DNA of 64,000 bases. It comes from Labilithrix luteola (GTDB lineage: Bacteria; Myxococcota_A; Polyangia; Polyangiales; Polyangiaceae). The stretch is taken from assembly GCF_001263205.1 (NCBI RefSeq), contig NZ_CP012333.1:9529501-9593500 (forward strand), given 5' to 3'. Position numbers and translations under genes: made by a program. The notes under the pieces are model-generated. The model was not told the origin of the DNA, ran no database searches, and saw only the letters and a program-made list of their open reading frames with translations. Position 1 is the first letter of the stretch. Every line of letters starts with the position of its first letter. Below are positions 47,706 to 60,531 of the stretch, in pieces.

Positions 47706-50018
47706 GTGAGGCACGTTGCGCAAAAAGCATGTGTACCTTGGGATTCTCGGCATCTCGTCGTATCGTCCCAGGGCTTGTCGAGTCCTCGTCCCTGCCCCCA
47801 CTGTGGAGCCGCCATCGCCGACACGGGCGCCAGCCAAATGCAGGCCCGTTTCTGCGGTCAGTGCGGTCGTACGATCCCCGTTGCCCCGACCGCTCCGGAC
47901 GTCGCGCCGATGGCGCCGCCCGCTGTTGGGTCCAACCTCGGCCAGACGCTCTACGAATCCCAGCCGTTCGGGGCAGGGCAAGGCGCGAGTGCTTTCGAGG
48001 AGCGCGTCTCGCGATTGCCGACGCCCGTCGTTCCTCCGGGCGCTGCCGTCGAGCTCTCAGCCGCCGTCTCGGACACGGGAGGACTCAGCAAAGATGCCAT
48101 CCGTCAGGCACTGAGCGCTGGAGCTGCGAGCGTCGACAACGGCAGGGCTCCCGTGCGAGCCGACGTCAGTCCGCTGTCGATGAGCGTCGCTTCCCCGAAC
48201 GCGTGGATGCCTCCTCCCCCTGCGTCGCCCGCGGTTCCCGCGGCGGCTGCCGAGGTGCAGGTCGCCGAGCCCACCAAGCGCCCACTCCCGTCGACGGCAC
48301 AGACGATGCTTGGCATGCCCGCGCGCGATCTTCCGGTCGCTCCGCCGGCCGCGACGGCCGCTCACCCGCCTGCGCCGGATCCGACCAAGCCCGGTGGCAT
48401 CGCGCCGATGACCAAGACGATGCTCGGCGTCGCCCTCCCTGGCATCGCACCGGTTCACCGCAAAGCCGAACCCGCACCCGCCCCGCAGGCACCGGTCACG
48501 CAGGCACCGGACGCGTCGGCTCCCGACGCGCGGGCTCCCGAAGCAAGTGCACGCGTCGACCTTCGGAGCAAGAACGCCACGATGCTCGGCGTTTCCGCCC
48601 CGCCGGGTCTCGCCGCCCTCGCCGCGCTCGGTTCGATGGGCGCCACGCAAGCCTTGCCGCCTGGACCGGCTGCTGCCGGCGCGCCTCTCGCAGCGACCGC
48701 GCCGATTCCGCAGGTCGTCCCCGCGCCCGCGCCCCTCACGCACGAGCCTCTCCCCGAGGCACCGATGGTGCCCGAGAAGCGGGGCGTCCCGGCCGTCGCC
48801 GTGGTCGGCATCGTGTTCCTGGTGGTGGCGATCGCCGGTGCCGGCATTGCGTTCCTCTCCCTTCGCGGTGGAGGCGCGCTCACCGCTCAGCCACAGCTCG
48901 ACGACACCGGTCGCGAGTCGCTTCGGATTGCGTGCCCGTCGTGTCCGGATGGCACCGTGCTCGCGCTCGGCGCCTCTTCCGCGACCGTGCAGGGCAACGC
49001 CGCCGTCCTTCCGCTCCCCGCGCCGCTCACCATCGGTGACAACGATCTCACGGTGAAAATCGATCGTCCGAAGGCCGGGCGCGACGAAGAGGTGAAGATC
49101 CACGTTCCCGTCGCGTATCGCGTGCGCACGGACCTCACCACGCTGTCTTCCAAGCCGCCGGCGATCACAGTACGCGTCGAAGCCACGCCTGGGAGCGACG
49201 TCCGCGTCGACGACAAGCCGCTCACGCTCGATGCCCAGGGCAAAGGCGCGTACGCCATCGCGCTCGGACAGGACGCCGAGGGGCCGCGCGACGAGGCCAA
49301 GACCTTCGAGCGAAAGATCCCCTTCACGGTCACGCCGAAGGGCGGCAAGGCCGAGACCGGTCAGCTCATCGCGCGCACGTCGATCGTGCCCCTCCACCTC
49401 GACGCTCCGGGCCTGCTGCTCGTCACCGATCGCGGCACCGCTGCGGTGTCGGGCCAGACGCGTCCGAACGCGACGCTCACCATCGATGGCCAGTCGATTT
49501 CGGTCGACGCACAGGGCCGCTTCGGTGTCCGCGTCGAGTTGCCCACGCAGGGGGAGAAGTTGCTCGAGCTCGTGGCCTCCTCGCCTCCGCTCGCGCCGCG
49601 CGTCGTGCACGCCAAGGTGATTCGTACGTCGTCGCTCGAAGCGAGCGCGAAGGAGCTGGACGGCAAGGGCGCGCTCCGCTTCGACGCCATCGCGGCCGAT
49701 CCTGCGGGCACCGTGGGCCAGTCGACCCTCGTCGAAGGCGAGGTCATCGACGCCCGCGTGAGTACCGGACAGACCGTCTTGCTCATCGACGAGCGCCGCT
49801 CCTGTGCGGCCGCCCAGACCGTGAAAGCCGGCCCGCGCGACATCGGAAGCGCGCCTTGTCTCGTTCGCGTCGTGCACGGCGAAGAAGAGAAGGTTTCGCG
49901 CGGAGAGATCGTCCGTGCCTACGGCACCGTCACCGGATCGGTCACGGCTGGCGGTAAGACCGTCCCCGAAGTCGGTGCCGCGCTGGTGCTGCTCGTGAAG
50001 TCCACGGGCGCGCGATGA
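47706..50018 (+). CDS. Zinc-ribbon membrane protein with repeated TMLG motifs
   Basis: About 770 residues. An N-terminal zinc ribbon (Cys 30, 33, 50, 53: CPHC and CGQC) is followed by a long Pro/Ala-rich cytoplasmic region bearing three copies of TMLG (about residues 200, 238 and 292: QTMLGM, KTMLGV, ATMLGV) and a looser QTLYES near 80. One membrane segment (AVAVVGIVFLVVAIAGAGIA) lies near 362-384. The periplasmic 380 residues look like two or more beta-sandwich domains (VTVRVEATPGSDVRVDDKPL-type; NATLTIDGQSISVDAQGRFG). The TMLG motif spaced through a disordered linker is typical of Myxococcota proteins tied to Ser/Thr kinases; phosphorylation is inferred. The start is uncertain: GTG 47706 or a TTG near the zinc ribbon. 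Coupled downstream by ATGA. Confidence 0.72.
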   Translation: MRHVAQKACVPWDSRHLVVSSQGLSSPRPCPHCGAAIADTGASQMQARFCGQCGRTIPVAPTAPDVAPMAPPAVGSNLGQTLYESQPFGAGQGASAFEERVSRLPTPVVPPGAAVELSAAVSDTGGLSKDAIRQALSAGAASVDNGRAPVRADVSPLSMSVASPNAWMPPPPASPAVPAAAAEVQVAEPTKRPLPSTAQTMLGMPARDLPVAPPAATAAHPPAPDPTKPGGIAPMTKTMLGVALPGIAPVHRKAEPAPAPQAPVTQAPDASAPDARAPEASARVDLRSKNATMLGVSAPPGLAALAALGSMGATQALPPGPAAAGAPLAATAPIPQVVPAPAPLTHEPLPEAPMVPEKRGVPAVAVVGIVFLVVAIAGAGIAFLSLRGGGALTAQPQLDDTGRESLRIACPSCPDGTVLALGASSATVQGNAAVLPLPAPLTIGDNDLTVKIDRPKAGRDEEVKIHVPVAYRVRTDLTTLSSKPPAITVRVEATPGSDVRVDDKPLTLDAQGKGAYAIALGQDAEGPRDEAKTFERKIPFTVTPKGGKAETGQLIARTSIVPLHLDAPGLLLVTDRGTAAVSGQTRPNATLTIDGQSISVDAQGRFGVRVELPTQGEKLLELVASSPPLAPRVVHAKVIRTSSLEASAKELDGKGALRFDAIAADPAGTVGQSTLVEGEVIDARVSTGQTVLLIDERRSCAAAQTVKAGPRDIGSAPCLVRVVHGEEEKVSRGEIVRAYGTVTGSVTAGGKTVPEVGAALVLLVKSTGAR

Positions 50019-51415
50019 CTCGACGGCGCGCGGTCGCCGTGGCCGCCGCCATGGGAGCGATCTCCTGCGGAGCGCTCCTCGCGCCCCGTCAGGAGGCCGC
50101 CGCGCAGCGAATCGATCCGCGTCGCGCGAACAGCTTTGTCGTCGGCGCGCCGGGTGGGCCTTCGCCTGCCCTGCGTGTCGACGCAGCGCGAAGCGGCCTC
50201 ACCCACGACGTCCTGCCCACCGGTGCGCTGCACGTCGGGTGGCGCAAGACCTTCGGCCTCGCGGTCGAGCAGCCTGCGCTCGCCGGCGCGGACGGAACGC
50301 TGGCTCTCGTCACTTCGCGCGGCGACGTCGTCTTCCTCGATGCCGACGGCGAAGAAGTCGGTCACGTGACCGCCGCGACAACCTCGGTCGGGCCGGCCGC
50401 CATCACCTCGGACGGCACGGTCGTGTTCGTGACGGCGAGCGGAGATGCCATCGGAGTGCGCCGCCAGATGGCTTCACGCCGCTTCCTCACGCACGTCGGC
50501 GGCGAACGAAATCAGCGAACCGCTCCGCTTCCTCTCGACGATGGCGGCGTCGTCGTCGCCACGATGACCGACCTCATCGTGCTCGACGCCGAAGGAAACG
50601 TCCGGACGCGGACCACCCTCCCCGCGCCCTCGGCCGCGCCGCTCGTGGCCACGGGCGACAAGATTCTCGCCATCACCACCACGGGCGCGGTCTACGGGTG
50701 GACCCCGGGTCGCGAGCCGGTACGACTCGGCTCGTTCGGCGCGCCCATCGACGGTGGGGCGGCCCTCTCCGATGCGAACACGCTCGTCGCCGTCATCGAA
50801 ACGAACCACGTCGTCGAGCTCAATCTGTCGACGGGAGCCCGAGCGACCCGAGCCATCTCTTCGCAAGGCCTCTACCTCGGGCCGCCGAGCGTGCGACGCC
50901 AGACGAACGGCAATCTCGTCACGCTCCTCGCCATGACGCCGACGCGCTCGGCGGTGGTGACGCTCGATCCCGCGGGACAGGAAGTGCTGCGTGCGGCGGT
51001 CGGCTCCGTCACCGCCACCACCTTGCCCGATGGCGGCGTGGCTCCCCTCGTGGCCCCCGCCCACGTAGGACCGCTCGTCGATCCTCGGGGCGCCGTCGCC
51101 TTCGCCGCGCCCGACGGGCACGTAGGCCTCGTCGCTGCCGACGGCTCGTCCGAGACCATCGGCGAGCTCCTCTGCACGAAGACGAGCCGCTCCTCCGGGG
51201 TGGCCGGGCTCACCCCCTTCGGCCCCGGCTCGTTCGCGGTGACCTGCGAAGGTGGAGCGGTCGTCCGCATCGACGGCGCCGACGTCGCACCGCGTCCGCG
51301 CCGAGCGGTCGTGCCCGCGACCAGCGCACGTCCGCACCCTCCTCCGAAGGCGCCGATGCCCCCCGACCGCCAGCCGCTGCCGCCGCCGCAAGAAGACGAC
51401 GAGCCGGAGGATTGA
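50015..51415 (+). CDS. Exported PQQ-like beta-propeller protein
   Basis: 466 residues. Signal peptide (VAVAAAMGAISCGALLAPRQ; the Cys might be lipidated but the lipobox is weak). Then repeats of the PQQ/YncE type: WRKTFGLAVEQPALAGADG, LALVTSRGDVVFLDADGEE, VFVTASGDAIGVRRQ, GVVVATMTDLIVLDAEGNV, ILAITTTGAVYGWTPGRE, AALSDANTLVAVIETNHVVE, and further blades. The C-terminal 40 residues are Pro-rich and acidic. No quinoprotein catalytic residues were noticed, so a binding or scaffold role is more likely. Its ATG overlaps the upstream stop; it probably acts with the zinc-ribbon membrane protein. Confidence 0.75.
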   Translation: MTRRRAVAVAAAMGAISCGALLAPRQEAAAQRIDPRRANSFVVGAPGGPSPALRVDAARSGLTHDVLPTGALHVGWRKTFGLAVEQPALAGADGTLALVTSRGDVVFLDADGEEVGHVTAATTSVGPAAITSDGTVVFVTASGDAIGVRRQMASRRFLTHVGGERNQRTAPLPLDDGGVVVATMTDLIVLDAEGNVRTRTTLPAPSAAPLVATGDKILAITTTGAVYGWTPGREPVRLGSFGAPIDGGAALSDANTLVAVIETNHVVELNLSTGARATRAISSQGLYLGPPSVRRQTNGNLVTLLAMTPTRSAVVTLDPAGQEVLRAAVGSVTATTLPDGGVAPLVAPAHVGPLVDPRGAVAFAAPDGHVGLVAADGSSETIGELLCTKTSRSSGVAGLTPFGPGSFAVTCEGGAVVRIDGADVAPRPRRAVVPATSARPHPPPKAPMPPDRQPLPPPQEDDEPED

Positions 51416-51509
51416 GAAGCTCGAGCGGTCGAGCTCGAGCACGAGAAGCCCGTAGAAACGCCTCGGGCATGGCCTGGCACGCTGCCAAGATTCGGCCTAT
51501 AGTCCCGGC

Positions 51510-51842
51510 ATGATCAGCATGACGGACCGCGCGGCGGCCAAGGTCAAAGAGATCGTCGCCACCACGACCGACGAGGATCTGAGCAATCAGGGCCTGCGCG
51601 TCAAAGTCGTGGGCGGTGGCTGTGCCGGCTTCTCCTACGACCTCTACTTCGAGAACGAAGTGGGTGACATGGACGAGCAGTTCGAGTCGAACGGCGTGAA
51701 GCTGTACGTCGACCCGCTGAGCTTCCAGTACCTCGAGAACACCGAGATCGACTACATCGAAGATGTTCACCACTCGGGCTTCAAGTTCAACAACCCGAAC
51801 ACCACCGGCAGCTGCGGGTGTGGTTCGAGCGTGAAGTTCTGA
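51510..51842 (+). CDS. erpA: A-type iron-sulfur carrier (HesB/IscA/ErpA family)
   Basis: 110 residues. The three cluster-binding cysteines are present: KVVGGGCAGFSYDLYFENE and the C-terminal SCGCGSSVKF. MTDRAAAKVKEIVA, LYVDPLSFQYLENTEIDYIE and the GFKFNNPN(T)T block are diagnostic. These carriers pass [2Fe-2S] or [4Fe-4S] clusters from scaffold to client enzymes. Which A-type paralogue it is (IscA, SufA or ErpA) cannot be fixed by eye, so the symbol is tentative. It is a stand-alone gene followed by a terminator; no isc/suf genes are adjacent. ATG 51519 is a possible alternative start. Confidence 0.92.
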   Translation: MISMTDRAAAKVKEIVATTTDEDLSNQGLRVKVVGGGCAGFSYDLYFENEVGDMDEQFESNGVKLYVDPLSFQYLENTEIDYIEDVHHSGFKFNNPNTTGSCGCGSSVKF

Positions 51843-51898
51843 GTCGAACGTCTCCCACGCGCGCTCGCTGACACCATCAGTAAGCCGCGCAGAGCTGA

Positions 51899-51943
51899 AG
51901 CGCTGGGCGCAGGGTCATCCCGCCCCGGCGCTTTTGCTTTTTG
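51899..51943 (+). terminator. Intrinsic terminator after the Fe-S carrier gene
   Basis: An imperfect stem pairs AGCGC-T-GGGC with GCCC-CG-GCGCT around a 13-base loop, followed by TTTTGCTTTTT. It lies about 57 bp beyond the stop at 51842 and upstream of the ArsR-type gene. Confidence 0.7.
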
Positions 51944-52031
51944 TCGCGCCCGCGTGGCCTTGACTCCCTCCGGAGGTCCGACCAGGATGGGATTCGCTCA
52001 TCCGGATAGGCCGATATAGAGCTCGGGCGTC

Positions 52032-52997
52032 ATGAATCTCTCGCAGTGCGTCGGAACGATGAACCTGCTCGGCGACGAGAGCCGCATCCGGCTCTGCGCG
52101 CTGCTCAGGGAGCGCGAGCTGAGCGTGACGGACCTCGTGCGTGTCACGGGGATCTCGCAATCGCGCGTCTCGACGCACCTCGCACGCCTGCGGGAAGGTG
52201 GCTTCGTCCGCGATCGGCGCGAAGGCCAGCACGCGTTCTACGCGCTCGCGACCGACACCATGCCGCGCACGGCGCAGGCGGTCCTCGAGGAGGCCACCAG
52301 CTCCGACGATCCCACGCTCGACGGCGATCGCAAACGCCTCTCCGAACTCGATGCCGAACAGCGCGGGCAGCTCCCGGAGTCGTTCGTCGGCAAGATGGAC
52401 CTCCACTACTCGCCGGGTCGAACGTGGCAGTCCCTCGTCGTCGGCCTCGCGGCGCTTCTTCGCCTCGGAGACGTGCTCGACGTGGGCTCCGGCGACGGCG
52501 CAGCGGCCGCCTTCCTCGCCCCGCACTGCAAGTCGCTTACGTGCGTCGATGCGAGCCCTCGCATGATCGACGCCGCCAACGAGCGCCTCGCCAAGTTCTC
52601 GCACGTGAAGGCGCGTCTCGAGGCCCGCGTCGCCGACGCGCAGGCTCTTCCCTTTCGTGCCGCCGCCTTCGACACCGTCCTCGTGTTCCACACGCTCACG
52701 TATGCGGCCGAGCCCGCCAAGGTCCTCCAGGAGTGCGCGCGCGTCCTGCGTCCCGGTGGGCGGGTCGTCGTTCTCTCGCTCGACGAGCACGCCCATCGCG
52801 ATGTGACCTCACCCTTCGGAGAGCGCCACTCGGGCTTCTCTCCGCGGTCGCTCCGCACCATGCTGACCCGCGCCGGACTGACAGTCGCTTCGTGCGACGT
52901 CGCGAGCCGCGAGTCCAAGAAACCCCACTTTCAGGTCGTGCTTGCCGTCGCCGACAAGCGCCGTTCTGCGTCTTCGAAGAGCTCCAAAGCAGGTTGA
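52032..52997 (+). CDS. ArsR-type HTH fused to SAM-dependent methyltransferase domain
   Basis: 321 residues. Residues 1-90: ArsR winged helix (MNLLGDESRIRLCALLRERE, LSVTDLVRVTGISQSRVSTH, LREGGFVRDRREGQHAFYAL) without the metal-binding CxC of metallosensors. Residues 140-310: class I methyltransferase with DVLDVGSGDGAAAAFLAPH (SAM loop), DASPRMIDAANERLAKF, RVADAQALPFRAAAFDTVLV and RVLRPGGRVVVLSLDEHAH. Such fusions are often encoded beside methionine-cycle genes, and here metH begins 3 bp downstream. A sensor that binds SAM or SAH and controls metH is the likely role; catalytic activity is uncertain. An ATCCGGAT palindrome at 52000-52007 upstream could be its operator. Confidence 0.86.
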   Translation: MNLSQCVGTMNLLGDESRIRLCALLRERELSVTDLVRVTGISQSRVSTHLARLREGGFVRDRREGQHAFYALATDTMPRTAQAVLEEATSSDDPTLDGDRKRLSELDAEQRGQLPESFVGKMDLHYSPGRTWQSLVVGLAALLRLGDVLDVGSGDGAAAAFLAPHCKSLTCVDASPRMIDAANERLAKFSHVKARLEARVADAQALPFRAAAFDTVLVFHTLTYAAEPAKVLQECARVLRPGGRVVVLSLDEHAHRDVTSPFGERHSGFSPRSLRTMLTRAGLTVASCDVASRESKKPHFQVVLAVADKRRSASSKSSKAG

Positions 52998-53000
52998 TTC

Positions 53001-56800
<3,800 letters not shown>

Positions 56801-56860
56801 TGCTGGAGTGAGTGGAGCGCGCTCGGGGCCGTCGAGCGCGCTCCCGCACAGAGCCGGACC

Positions 56861-57649
56861 TCAGCGCTGGGCGCCGACGGCAAAGCCCACGTAGGCGACC
56901 GACCGGCCACCGAAGCTCGCGTCGGCAAGGTAGTGCGAGGGGCTCACCAGCGTGGTGTACGACGGACGAATCGCGGCGTAGAACCCCTCGCCGAAGAGCG
57001 CGGTGACGGCGCTGCTGACCGAGACTTCTTGGGCGTGGAAGCGCTCGCTCTTCGCATCGTAGCCCTGGGCCCCGACCTGCGCGCGCGGACGGACATGGAA
57101 GCGCGACCCGAGCTTGAATAGGTGCTCGGCACCGACGACCCCGTAGAGCCCCTGCTTCTCCAAGAAGCACGGAAATAGGTCGAGCGTCGGTGTCAGGAAT
57201 CCGTTGGGAATCGACAGGCGGGCGGTGCCTTCGACGTCCTGACGTACCTGCGCCATGCGTGGGTAGAACCACACGCGCGCGCCGACCTCGAGCAGCATGA
57301 CGCTCATCTTGCCGCCGTAGGTGACGCTCGGCAGGACCTCCTCAGCCTTCTCGTACTTCTTCGTCGTGTCGCCGAGAGCCATGGCGAACGACGAGCCGAG
57401 TTGGAGCGTTCCTGGTCCAACGTCCTTCAGGCGCACGGCGACCAGATCCTCGGTGGCCGGCGTGGACTTGGTGTCGTACTTCGGCGCGCCGTGCACGAGC
57501 TTCGTGGACGACAGACCCGCTTCGACGACGTACCCCAACGACGGCGTCGTCTGCGCGTTCGACCTCTTGTCGGCGTCCTGTGCGAACGCGTTCGTCGACA
57601 GCGCGACGGTGCACGTGAAAACAAAAGCGGACACGACGATGTGTCTCAT
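56861..57649 (-). CDS. Outer-membrane porin-like/exported beta-barrel protein
   Basis: 262 residues. Signal peptide with AFAQ cleavage site (VFTCTVALSTNAFAQDADK). The mature chain shows alternating amphipathic strands: SLGYVVEAGLSSTKLVHGA, DLVAVRLKDVGPGTLQLGSS, MSVMLLEVGARVWFYPRM, FHVRPRAQVGAQGYDAKSE and RSVAYVGFAVGAQR. Length and pattern suit an 8- to 10-strand outer-membrane barrel. No family name can be given. GGGGAG lies well placed before ATG 57649. It is convergent to metH (60 bp between stops) and downstream of the MCP terminator. Confidence 0.65.
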   Translation of the reverse strand: MRHIVVSAFVFTCTVALSTNAFAQDADKRSNAQTTPSLGYVVEAGLSSTKLVHGAPKYDTKSTPATEDLVAVRLKDVGPGTLQLGSSFAMALGDTTKKYEKAEEVLPSVTYGGKMSVMLLEVGARVWFYPRMAQVRQDVEGTARLSIPNGFLTPTLDLFPCFLEKQGLYGVVGAEHLFKLGSRFHVRPRAQVGAQGYDAKSERFHAQEVSVSSAVTALFGEGFYAAIRPSYTTLVSPSHYLADASFGGRSVAYVGFAVGAQR

Positions 57650-57822
57650 TTCGAATCTCCCCGGTCGGTGAACACCTCCGCCCGCGAACCAACCTCGATG
57701 CGCAGGCGTCGTGAGGCGCACCTCGGGGAAACGTCAAAATGCGACAAAGCTGGAGGAAACTCTTGCAGTCGCGACGACGAATCGCCGACCGCGAATTCGA
57801 GAATCCGTCCAGACGTACGGAC

Positions 57823-57864
57823 AAAAAGCGAACGTCCGCAGACGGATTCGCCTGCAGACGTTCG
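57823..57864 (-). terminator. Intrinsic terminator after the MCP gene
   Basis: CGAACGTCTGCAG (minus strand) pairs with CTGCGGACGTTCG, 13 bp with one mismatch and a 10-base loop, followed by CTTTTTG. It lies 30 bp beyond the MCP stop and isolates the chemotaxis pair from the porin-like gene. Confidence 0.8.
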
Positions 57865-57893
57865 ATTCTCGATTCCGAAGTTTGGATTGTTAT

Positions 57894-59597
57894 TCAGAAT
57901 TCTTCGTAACCGTTCACGACCTTCTTGAGTGAGGCGGCCGGAGCCGATTTCGCCAGCGGAACGACGGTCCCTCGGGCCGGCTTGGTACGGACCCGCGGAG
58001 CAACCAGCGCGCGCGGTGCAGAACGGGCGGCGGGGACGACGTCGCGTGCGCCACCTTCGCCGAGCTCGAAGGCCGCGACAAGCGAACGGAGATGGCCCGA
58101 CTTGTCCGACAGCGAGGTGGCGGTTGCCGACAGCTCCTCGGTCTGGGCCGCGTTGCTCTGCGTCACCTGGTCGACCTGCGTGACCGCCGTATTGACCTGA
58201 TCGATCCCCGTGTTCTGCTCACGCGAGGCCGCCGCGATCTCCGCGACCATGTCGGTGACGCGCTTGACGGAGCGAACGATCTCTTCGAGCGTCCTTCCCG
58301 ATTCGTCGACCTGCCGCGTTCCCGTCTCGACCTTGCTCGTCGAGTCGGCAATGAGGCCACGGATTTCCTTGGCGGCGCTGCCGGTGCGCTGCGCGAGGCT
58401 GCGAACCTCGGCTGCGACGACACCGAAGCCTCGCCCTTGCTCGCCGGCGCGCGCGGCCTCGACGGCGGCGTTGAGCGCGAGCAGATTGGTCTGGAACGCA
58501 ATCTCGTCGATGGTCGTGATGATGTCGGCGATCTTCTTCGACGACTTCGTGATCTCGCTCATCGCGTCGACCGCGCTGCTCACCACCTGACCACCGCGCT
58601 CCGCAGCGTCGCGAGCGCTGTTGGCGAGCATCGACGCCTCCTGGGCGTTGTCCGTGTTTTGCTTCACCGTCGAGCTGATCTCCTCGAGGCTCGCCGCCGT
58701 TTCTTCGAGGCTCGCGGCCTGTTCCTGCGCACCGCCCGAGATCTGTTGGGCGCTTGCGGCAAGCTGCGAGGCGGCTGCCGAGACCTCCAGGGATACCCCT
58801 TGAACGCCGGCGAGCGTGCTGCGGATCGACCCGAGCGACCGATTCAACGCCGCCGCCATTGCGCCGACTTCGTCCTTGCGATCGACGTCGAGCTTCGCCG
58901 TCAAGTCGCCATGGGCCACGCGTTCGAGCACTGCCACGGCCTGCTTCATGGGCGTGGCGATCGCGCCTCCGACGATGAAGACGAGCGAAGCGGCGAAGAT
59001 CATGGCCAACGCGGTAACCGTGATACCGACGGTACGTCCGGTCGCGGTCTCGCGTTGCGTCTGTTCGAAGGTCTCGGCGACGAGCTCTTTCTTGACCTTG
59101 ACGTACTCGTCGAGGACCGCGGCGAGGCGAATCCCCACCGACGATGCCGCCGAGAGCATCGCCTCGGCTTTGGTCAGGTCGGTAGACATGACCCGCACGG
59201 CATCACGAATCGCCGGTCCGTACTCCGCCATGAGGCGCTTCGCATCCGTGAGTCGCGCCAACTGATCGGGGCGCGTCGTGTACTTGGCGAGCTCGTCGAG
59301 GTCCGCGCGGAAAGTCGCCTCGTTCCCCTCCACTTCCTTCACCCATCGGAGCCGCCCTTCCTCGGTCTTTTCGAGCATCGCCGAGCGGTAATTACGGGCA
59401 ATGGTCAGGCGTTCCGCGCTGGCACGTCGAGCCAGATCGAGTGCCACCATGTCGCGACGATAGGTCTCCTCGAGGGCCCTGCTCGTCTGCGTCGCTACGG
59501 TGTGACTCATCACGCCGAGGACGGCCAGCAACAGAACCATCGTTCCGAAGCTGATCGCCAGCTTGGTCATCGTCCGTAGATCGTAAAACCACCTCAT
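57894..59597 (-). CDS. Methyl-accepting chemotaxis protein
   Basis: 567 residues. TM1 (LAISFGTMVLLLAVLGVMSH), a periplasmic four-helix-bundle-like sensor (residues 35-190, with RRDMVALDLARRASAERLTI), TM2 (VTALAMIFAASLVFIVGGAI), HAMP (ATPMKQAVAVLERVAHGDLT) and a long signalling coiled coil. The hairpin tip is canonical: DEIAFQTNLLALNAAVEAAR followed by AGEQGRGFGVVAAEVRSLA. The C-terminus NGYEEF resembles the aromatic pentapeptide used to tether CheR/CheB, though it is not exact. No ligand motif was seen in the sensor. ATG 59597 has GGAGGA at ideal spacing. It is 81 bp downstream of cheW; CheA and other partners are elsewhere. Confidence 0.94.
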   Translation of the reverse strand: MRWFYDLRTMTKLAISFGTMVLLLAVLGVMSHTVATQTSRALEETYRRDMVALDLARRASAERLTIARNYRSAMLEKTEEGRLRWVKEVEGNEATFRADLDELAKYTTRPDQLARLTDAKRLMAEYGPAIRDAVRVMSTDLTKAEAMLSAASSVGIRLAAVLDEYVKVKKELVAETFEQTQRETATGRTVGITVTALAMIFAASLVFIVGGAIATPMKQAVAVLERVAHGDLTAKLDVDRKDEVGAMAAALNRSLGSIRSTLAGVQGVSLEVSAAASQLAASAQQISGGAQEQAASLEETAASLEEISSTVKQNTDNAQEASMLANSARDAAERGGQVVSSAVDAMSEITKSSKKIADIITTIDEIAFQTNLLALNAAVEAARAGEQGRGFGVVAAEVRSLAQRTGSAAKEIRGLIADSTSKVETGTRQVDESGRTLEEIVRSVKRVTDMVAEIAAASREQNTGIDQVNTAVTQVDQVTQSNAAQTEELSATATSLSDKSGHLRSLVAAFELGEGGARDVVPAARSAPRALVAPRVRTKPARGTVVPLAKSAPAASLKKVVNGYEEF

Positions 59598-59678
59598 CAC
59601 CAATCCTCCGTCCTTCCTTGCGGTCGTTCCTGCGCAACCCGCGAAGGCGCGCTGCCAAGCGGTCGAAGCAGGTTCCCG

Positions 59679-60164
59679 TCACCGACCATCGAGGTCGGCA
59701 ACGCCACCGCTCACGACTCGTTCGAGATCGAGCAGGACGACGAAGCGCTCCTGCGTTCGTGCAATGCCGCTGATCATCGAGACGTCGACACGCCCTCGGA
59801 GCTCCGGCGCGCGCTCGATGTCCGAGGCGTCCAAGGACAGGACGTCCGAGACGCGGTCGACGACGAAACCGACCGTCCGGCCGTGTACCGACACGACGAT
59901 GATGACCGTCGAGGCACCGTGCTTCTCGCGCGCCAAGCCGAGCGCCGTGCGCATGTCGACCACCGGCACGACCGCACCCCGGAGATTCATCACTCCACAG
60001 ACATGCGGCGGCGCATGAGGCAGCACCGTCATCGGGCAAATCGCGCGAATCTCCTGCACGCGCAGGATCTCGACGGCGTAGTCCTCGTTTCCGAGAGAGA
60101 AGCTCAGGTACTGCAGGCGGTTCGAAGCAATCACCGCCTGCGGGCGACGTTCAGCGACGTTCAT
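59679..60164 (-). CDS. cheW: Chemotaxis coupling protein CheW
   Basis: 161 residues of the CheW fold: LQYLSFSLGNEDYAVEILRV, QEIRAICPMTVLPHAPPHVC, GVMNLRGAVVPVVDMRTALG, GRTVGFVVDRVSDVLSLDAS and ISGIARTQERFVVLLDLERV. It links receptors to the CheA kinase. It is upstream of the MCP on the same strand, so the pair is a likely two-gene operon. GGGAGA stands 5 bases before ATG 60164. The first 15 residues are basic and variable, normal for the family. Confidence 0.94.
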   Translation of the reverse strand: MNVAERRPQAVIASNRLQYLSFSLGNEDYAVEILRVQEIRAICPMTVLPHAPPHVCGVMNLRGAVVPVVDMRTALGLAREKHGASTVIIVVSVHGRTVGFVVDRVSDVLSLDASDIERAPELRGRVDVSMISGIARTQERFVVLLDLERVVSGGVADLDGR

Positions 60165-60531
60165 GGGGATCTCCCGCGGTCGCTTCTCACCGCGGTCGAA
60201 CGACGCCGGCGAGCTCACACGCGACCATCGCCTAGGAAAACGGCACGAACGTGTTTGTCTTGAAGTCGTCAGCGGCGGTTTTGCCTGGAATTTCAATGGC
60301 CGCGCTCGCGCCGCGATAGCTGGCTCCCGTTCGACCCCGGAACCCCGTCGAACGTGAGCGGCACGCGCCGGGGGCAGTCAGTCGTTTGCGCCGTCTCTGA
60401 GAAAGCCGTGAACCTCTCGTTCGACGTGCCTGCGTCGTCGCCGTGAACGCCCGCTGGACAGAGGGGCAGGTCCGACGTTGCGAACGCCAAAAGCATCCCT
60501 ACGTTGAAGACTCCGGCAAGGAAGTGCTTCG
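60165..60531. other. 367-bp intergenic region between divergent genes
   Basis: Upstream of cheW on the minus strand and of the 119-residue protein on the plus strand, so both promoters should lie here. I see a few short inverted repeats, none strong, and no clear -35/-10 pair. No coding frame or RNA gene is supported. Confidence 0.4.
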
